Shown piece by piece: positions 39,235-43,299 of a stretch of DNA of 43,299 bases. The stretch comes from Caulochytrium protostelioides (taxonomy: Eukaryota > Chytridiomycota > Caulochytriomycetes > Caulochytriales > Caulochytriaceae): contig ML014269.1 of assembly GCA_003615045.1 (NCBI GenBank), positions 1-43,299 of the forward strand, given 5' to 3'. A model generated the notes under the pieces. The model saw nothing but the letters and a program-made list of their open reading frames with translations. It was not told the origin of the DNA and searched no databases. Within the stretch, counting starts at the first letter, position 1; each line of letters starts with the position of its first letter. A program made the translations under genes and the position numbers.

Positions 39235-39917
39235 CTACAGATTCACAGACACGTCGGGTCGATCATGGAACGATCCAGCACCGCCGTAGGACCATGGAGG
39301 ACAAGAGAGGGGTCATGCGGTGAGTACGAATGCGCGATGAGCCATGCATCCTGCGCGGATCATGCCCCGCGCGACATCAACCAGGCGACCGACACGGATC
39401 GCGAGAGGATCCGCATCAATGTCCGAGCGACGGACGAAGAGGCCACGTCGTTGCATCGCGGACGCACGGGGGGTGCCGGATGCCGGATGCCGGATGCATG
39501 GACCGCGTGCCGATCGACGGGAGTGCGGCAGAACGGATCCTTCCTTACATGATGGCGGAAGTCGGCGGGTGAAGCAAGGGGAGTTCGGGGGGTTCGGGAA
39601 CAGAAAAAGGGCCTCAACGATGAAGATAACCGCGGTATGGGACAGGATGGGAGCCAACGGTCGGTAGGGGTACACAGGGGGAGGGCGAGCAGGTCGGGAG
39701 GGAGGCCGCGTGGGATGCGTCGTCTGCAGACGGCGATGAGGACATGTATCACGCGCGGTCGCGTGTTATTGGCCACGGCTGCGTGCTTCATGGGCGCAAT
39801 ACGCGTGGTTGGCCCTGCGATGCGTCTGCCCCAGGCGACCAAAGCATCGTTGCGGTCTGCGCGTTCGGATCCGGCTTTAGTGTTCGTCGCCCCGCGGGGT
39901 CGGGGGGCATGGCACCC

Positions 39918-39960
39918 TATGCCGTGCCGTGCCATGCCGCGCCGTGCCATGCCGCGCCAC
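39918..39960. repeat. GCCGTGCCATGCC-type repeat
   Basis: Imperfect GCCGT/GCCAT/GCCGC pentamers in tandem. It resembles the other pentamer arrays of the window in unit length but not in sequence. Confidence 0.65.
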
Positions 39961-40392
39961 CTGGCATTGCGAAGGGCCCGAGGCGGTCGGCGGGCTGGCG
40001 GTGTGCTCGCTAGGCCTCGGCTGGCCCTGCATGGCTGGGAGACCCCTCTCGCTTGCTGGCTTGCTTGCTTGCTTGCTCTCTCTCTCGCTCTCGCTCTCTA
40101 CGGACTCGCCTTTGCGCGGGCGCGCAAGGTGGCATGGCGGCCGCGATGTGAGGCGGAGCGCGTGAGCCGTTCGGGCATCGACCCTTCGAGATAGCCGAGC
40201 GAGCCGCAAGAAGTTCAAGCATCTCGCTCGATTCCCGGCTCTCGCCCTCGCTCTGGGTGGTCCGAGCGGGTTCGCGAGCAACGCGACGCCGACGACGCCA
40301 ATGACGCCCGAGACCGAGCCGCGAAGGGCCAAGACCCCCGCTGCGATCGTGGACGGGCGGACGGGCTCGCGTCGACGCCAGCCAGCACGCAC

Positions 40393-40448
40393 CAGGCATC
40401 ACGCACCAGGCATCACGCACCAGGCATCACGCACCAGGCATCACGCAC
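40393..40448. repeat. 14-bp tandem repeat, 4 exact copies
   Basis: CAGGCATCACGCAC is repeated at 40393, 40407, 40421 and 40435 without a mismatch, with a diverged copy just before. The perfect copies suggest recent expansion. Confidence 0.88.
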
Positions 40449-41022
40449 GATCTCGCGCCCGACAGCGTGAGCACACGCCTCTCTCTCTCGCTGGCTCTCG
40501 CTGGCTCTCGTTGGCTCTTCTGCGCTTCCTCGCCACTCGCCAGCACACGACGGCTGCTGTCGCTTCCCTGTCGCGTCCATCTCGAACGGTCGGTCCAGCG
40601 ACCCCGGGCCACAGAGACGACGCCAGGCGAGAGGGGCCCGAGGGGCGCCAGCACGGTCACCACCCAGCGACCAGGCGAAAGGAGGCGGTGGCGCAGCACA
40701 CCGGGGGGCCGCCAGGAGAAGGGCGGAGCCCCACCACCACGACCCGACAAGAAGGTTCAATTCCCATGTGCCAGCCAAGCAGGAATCGCGGACACCTGCG
40801 GCAAGTGCGGAGGAACGAGCGAGGAGGAAGCACCGCCCGAGTCGACAGCGGTCAACCATGAGGGAGCGTACGGAGCCTCGCTTCCGACGGGGCTCGCGTG
40901 AGCCTTCCGGTGCGACGGGATGGCATCGATTCCGCGAAATCTCATCATCCAAAAACCAGAAAGATGAGGGCGATCGACCCCTGATCGGCAAGACTGCTTC
41001 GCGTCGTCACTCGGCGACGACG

Positions 41023-41046
41023 GGTACCTATTGGCGAGTAGGTACC
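41023..41046. repeat. Perfect 8-bp inverted repeat
   Basis: GGTACCTA (41023-41030) and TAGGTACC (41039-41046) around an 8-base loop. It sits near the change from GC-rich to more mixed sequence, some 250 bases before the second Fanzor fragment. Confidence 0.5.
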
Positions 41047-41300
41047 GGCATGATGGCTAAACAGACGTTTGGCAACGTCTTCTGATGACTGAAAAGCCGT
41101 TCCGCGTCCGCCTATCGTCATGCCCCAAATGCCCCTAAAGTGATCGCTGGGACCATGACAACAGGGTTCGGGGAGCCTCGACTAGAGAGTGCTCTTTTCA
41201 ATTCGTTTCTACCGGGGATGGCTGCAGAAACAGCGGGGCCTCGCCCCCATCAGCGACAGAGGATTGTGGTCCCATCCACATCCGCAAGATGAGAGCGGTC

Positions 41301-41530
41301 AATGCCGAGACGAATGCGGTCCTGGAAAAAAGCAACGCCGGCCCACGAAGGCCACGGTCAGAGGTTTATTGTGATGCAATTTCACCAAGTTGGTGAACCG
41401 CTGCCTGGCCTCACCCATCAGACCGACAGCGCTGTGCCGCATCCCCGGGCAAGCCCCTAGTCGGCAAAGCACATCCGGCGATAAATCAAAGGCGGAACTC
41501 CGCTTTGGGGATGCCCTCCCCCCAAGGTGG
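41301..41530 (+). pseudogene. Second Fanzor relic, C-terminal fragment
   Basis: A short decayed piece matching the end of the left relic and of Fanzors in general. GCCGAGACGAATG (41304) equals the start of the AETND block at 586 in the left copy. AGAGGTTTATTGTGATGC and AAGTTGGTGAACCG read as RGLL-C and KLVNR, the zinc-ribbon to RuvC-III junction, but the following DLNAALNIRR stretch is missing. CTGCCTGGCC, CAGACCGA and AGCGCTGTGCCGC match 932-972. TCGGCAAAG matches 1004-1012. The pieces fall in different frames and nothing upstream of the AETN block is recognisable, so this is an old, 5'-truncated copy in the same orientation as the left one. Confidence 0.68.
41492..41525 (+). other. Paired hairpins behind the right Fanzor relic
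   Basis: GCGGA (41492-41496) pairs with TCCGC (41499-41503), and TTGGGG (41505-41510) pairs with CCCCAA (41520-41525). They contain CGCTTTGGG (41501-41509), which also follows the hairpin behind the left relic. A fossil guide-RNA or element end is possible. Confidence 0.4.
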
Positions 41531-41624
41531 GAATGGCGGTCGTGTTGAATGATCCCTGAACACTTATACATATCTTTTCTCGAATGAAATATTTGGTATC
41601 ACCTTCATGGCGCGTTGCTGCCCC

Positions 41625-42246
41625 TTTCTAGAGTTCGATGTTCAAACCGTCATAAAAAAGGTCTTCGATGTGGAATGCCATCTTGGCGACATTGTTAAAG
41701 TGATGCTTTGGCCGAACCAGGTACACCCCGATACGCAATTCGTTGGGGTCACCGATGAGCAAACTTCCTCGCCTTCTCGCTCTTTTGATCGCTCTTTGAA
41801 GCAACTGCCATGTCATCTCCCGCAAGAGTCGATCTGGATAATGCGTCTGGATTAATTCGGACAAGCACTGTCGAGCAGCGGCCCGCGTCTACTATCAGCT
41901 CCAACATGCGCTTGTTCTCGCAACAGCGATACCCGAGGGTTTCGTGGCCGCACTCAATTATCTCACCGAAGACGGCATGGGTCCAGGCGTCGATGAACGT
42001 GTCGGGGCGCCTCGCTGAGCTACCCACCCCCCCAACTTGTCGACTGTGGGATCCGTCCTGATGCGGATACTGAGCAAGCATCCAGCTCCACTTGGTGCGT
42101 TCCTTCACAAGATAGTTCCGCGATACAGATGCATTAGGAAAAGGATGCACACAGCAATGCCTGTAGCCACGGAGGGGCTTTGCTGTGATGATAAAGTCGC
42201 ACCAGGATGATAGGCTGCGAGGGGAAACAGTGTCTACCGCTGCCAC
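41625..42246 (-). pseudogene. Decayed nuclease-like gene (family shared by eukaryotes and giant viruses)
   Basis: The minus strand reads FPNASVSRNYLVKERTK, then RRPDTFIDAWTH, GYRCCENKRMLELIVDAG and VLVRINPDA. These blocks recall a family in protists, fungi and large DNA viruses of algae and amoebae whose members read roughly SRNYKTKE...RRPD...CSCENKRMMEL...FIRFNPD, and which looks like a compact PD-(D/E)XK-type nuclease. No ATG opens the frame and it looks broken in a few places, with the end of the family fold appearing in another frame (to about 41628). The family name comes from memory. Whether it came from a virus or a transposon is not decidable here, and I treat it as a fossil. Confidence 0.42.
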
Positions 42247-43299
42247 TGGCCTGTCGGGACGCTGCCGCGCAGACTAACGCACACCAACTTGGGCGCGTTT
42301 CGGTAGGTAACCCGAAATAGGTTTGCTTATTCAGCGGGCTTTCTTGCCAGTCTGGAGTGACCCTAAGTGGGAGAAGGAAGCAGTTGCGTTTATATGCGAT
42401 GCCCTCCTGGGATCGTCAAATGGACAGTCGGTCGGTGGCTCAGACGGAGGAGGAGCTACACGTGGCTGGGTCTTCGGTGTCGTCGAATTCCTTATCGACG
42501 AGGTGGCTTGGCAACGAAAAAAAAAATGGATATGATGGATAACGAATACAGAAATCAAAAGAGGTTCGGCAGCTCGACCCTAGTGAGCGAAAGACCCAAC
42601 TATCATCTGGCCTGGGTTATCGGTCCCCGATGATCCTAGCTCTTTTTACTCGATCTGGTTGTTGAGGCTGCCTGACGGTGCGTACTGCTCTGCTGTCAAC
42701 GCTGTTGCCCCCCGAGTACTGATGATGGAGACTCCTGTCAATCCTGCGGACTGACAGTCTATCGTTCCACTCCCTATCATCATGCCATGATCGTCCCGGT
42801 TTGGCCTTTGTCGTCGTATGTCCGTCACGGCGACGCGGCTTGGCAGAGAATCATTATCTTACTGATGAGATAGAGAGAAGGTAGAAGGGTTTCACGCTGT
42901 TGAGCGTGACGTCATGGCGTCACGGCGGGTCTGCTGATCTGCCACATATCGACATATCGGTATACTGGCCTAGTGACATGTTACAATACAACGAAGATTA
43001 CATGTAATGAAAGAGAGAGACACGCTAGGGTGGTCCCCTAAGGCTCGAGGAAAAATCAGCGATGGGTTTGGGTACGACGATATGCGGGGCAGACCCGGCT
43101 GGCAATGGGATCGGAGGCTTGTTTCTAAAAAGGGCGAGATGCGAAAACATACCAAGACCTTGAGCAGCAATAGATCGCCAACTCTATAATCTTCTCCTCT
43201 GTTTCGAAACTAACGTCGTCGGGTGACAACGGGTTCCGGGTTTGGTCACGTTGCGCCTTGTCGAACATAGACACAATGTCGAAGAGTCCATTAGCGACA
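42247..43299. other. Right-end spacer, less GC-rich
   Basis: About 1.05 kb with no supported gene. A 70-codon open stretch (42323-42535) opens with TTG and has no recognisable family. The 21-bp palindromic motif at 42891 and a short A run (42520-42529) are the only structures I note. Confidence 0.4.
42891..42911. repeat. Dispersed 21-bp palindromic motif, copy 2
   Basis: TTCACGCTGTTGAGCGTGACG, with arms TCACGCT and AGCGTGA complementary around GTTG. A second inverted pair, GTGACG and CGTCAC, overlaps its right arm. It differs from copy 1 (4678-4698) at one position. Confidence 0.45.

Larger units (their letters stand above)
39241..41300. other. CCT6 upstream region and spacer
   Basis: About 2 kb that should include the first CCT6 exon and promoter. 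It carries a GCCGGAT repeat (about 39475-39493), a GCCGTGCCATGCC-type repeat (39918-39960), a CTTG/CTCT run (about 40060-40097), a 14-bp tandem repeat (40393-40448) and an 8-bp perfect inverted repeat (41023-41046). No supported gene apart from the inferred exon. Confidence 0.45.

Noticed and set aside
40740-40901. Plus-strand frame with a CGKCGG motif
   Set aside because: Only one short cysteine motif in otherwise repeat-like sequence, with no start context or partner motif.
42323-42535. 70-codon open stretch with balanced residues
   Set aside because: It opens with TTG, has no recognisable family or upstream exon, and stops at random. Not enough to call a gene.

Overview
This window is nuclear DNA of a GC-rich eukaryote, most likely a zoosporic (flagellated) early-diverging fungus of the chytrid or Blastocladiomycota grade. 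Three things point there. The neutral trehalase has the fungal layout (PKA-type sites, a DTDG calcium loop, then the GH37 domain). A HYLS1-type centriole/basal-body protein implies a flagellated cell. Long genes that are almost free of introns sit in very GC-rich sequence full of Ala, Pro, Gly, Asp and His tracts. Assignment below that level is inference; I cannot name the species.

Layout. Bases 1-1100 hold a decayed Fanzor (eukaryotic TnpB-like RNA-guided nuclease) cut by the window edge. Then come INTS7 (-), a spacer with a 32-bp minisatellite, neutral trehalase (-), a 2.2-kb spacer with (GATGC)n arrays, a mitochondrial 3-hydroxyisobutyryl-CoA hydrolase (-), a Ppx1-type exopolyphosphatase (+), an unassigned seven-helix membrane protein with a very long disordered tail (-), a giant C2CD5-like protein (-) with a 51-codon ORF just upstream on the same strand, DPH4 (+), a GRAM/VASt sterol-transfer protein (-), HYLS1 (+), APC7 (-) and CCT6 (-). 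From about 41 kb the GC richness visibly falls and the sequence becomes relic territory: a second Fanzor C-terminal fragment in the same orientation as the first, and a decayed nuclease-like gene on the minus strand.

The genes do not form an operon-like system. They are housekeeping genes for trehalose use, valine breakdown or mitoribosome, polyphosphate, diphthamide, chaperonin, cell cycle, snRNA processing, membrane contact sites and centriole. The shared theme is retention: INTS7, C2CD5, HYLS1 and APC7 are all missing from budding yeast, and all four stand within 36 kb here. The most unusual material is at the two ends, where related Fanzor relics share matched 3' segments and hairpins, together with the small ORF upstream of C2CD5, the dispersed 21-bp palindrome and the recurrent His/Gly/Asp dipeptide repeats in neighbouring but unrelated proteins.

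Limits: all calls come from reading translations and recalled family sequences. No database search, RNA evidence or splice model was available.
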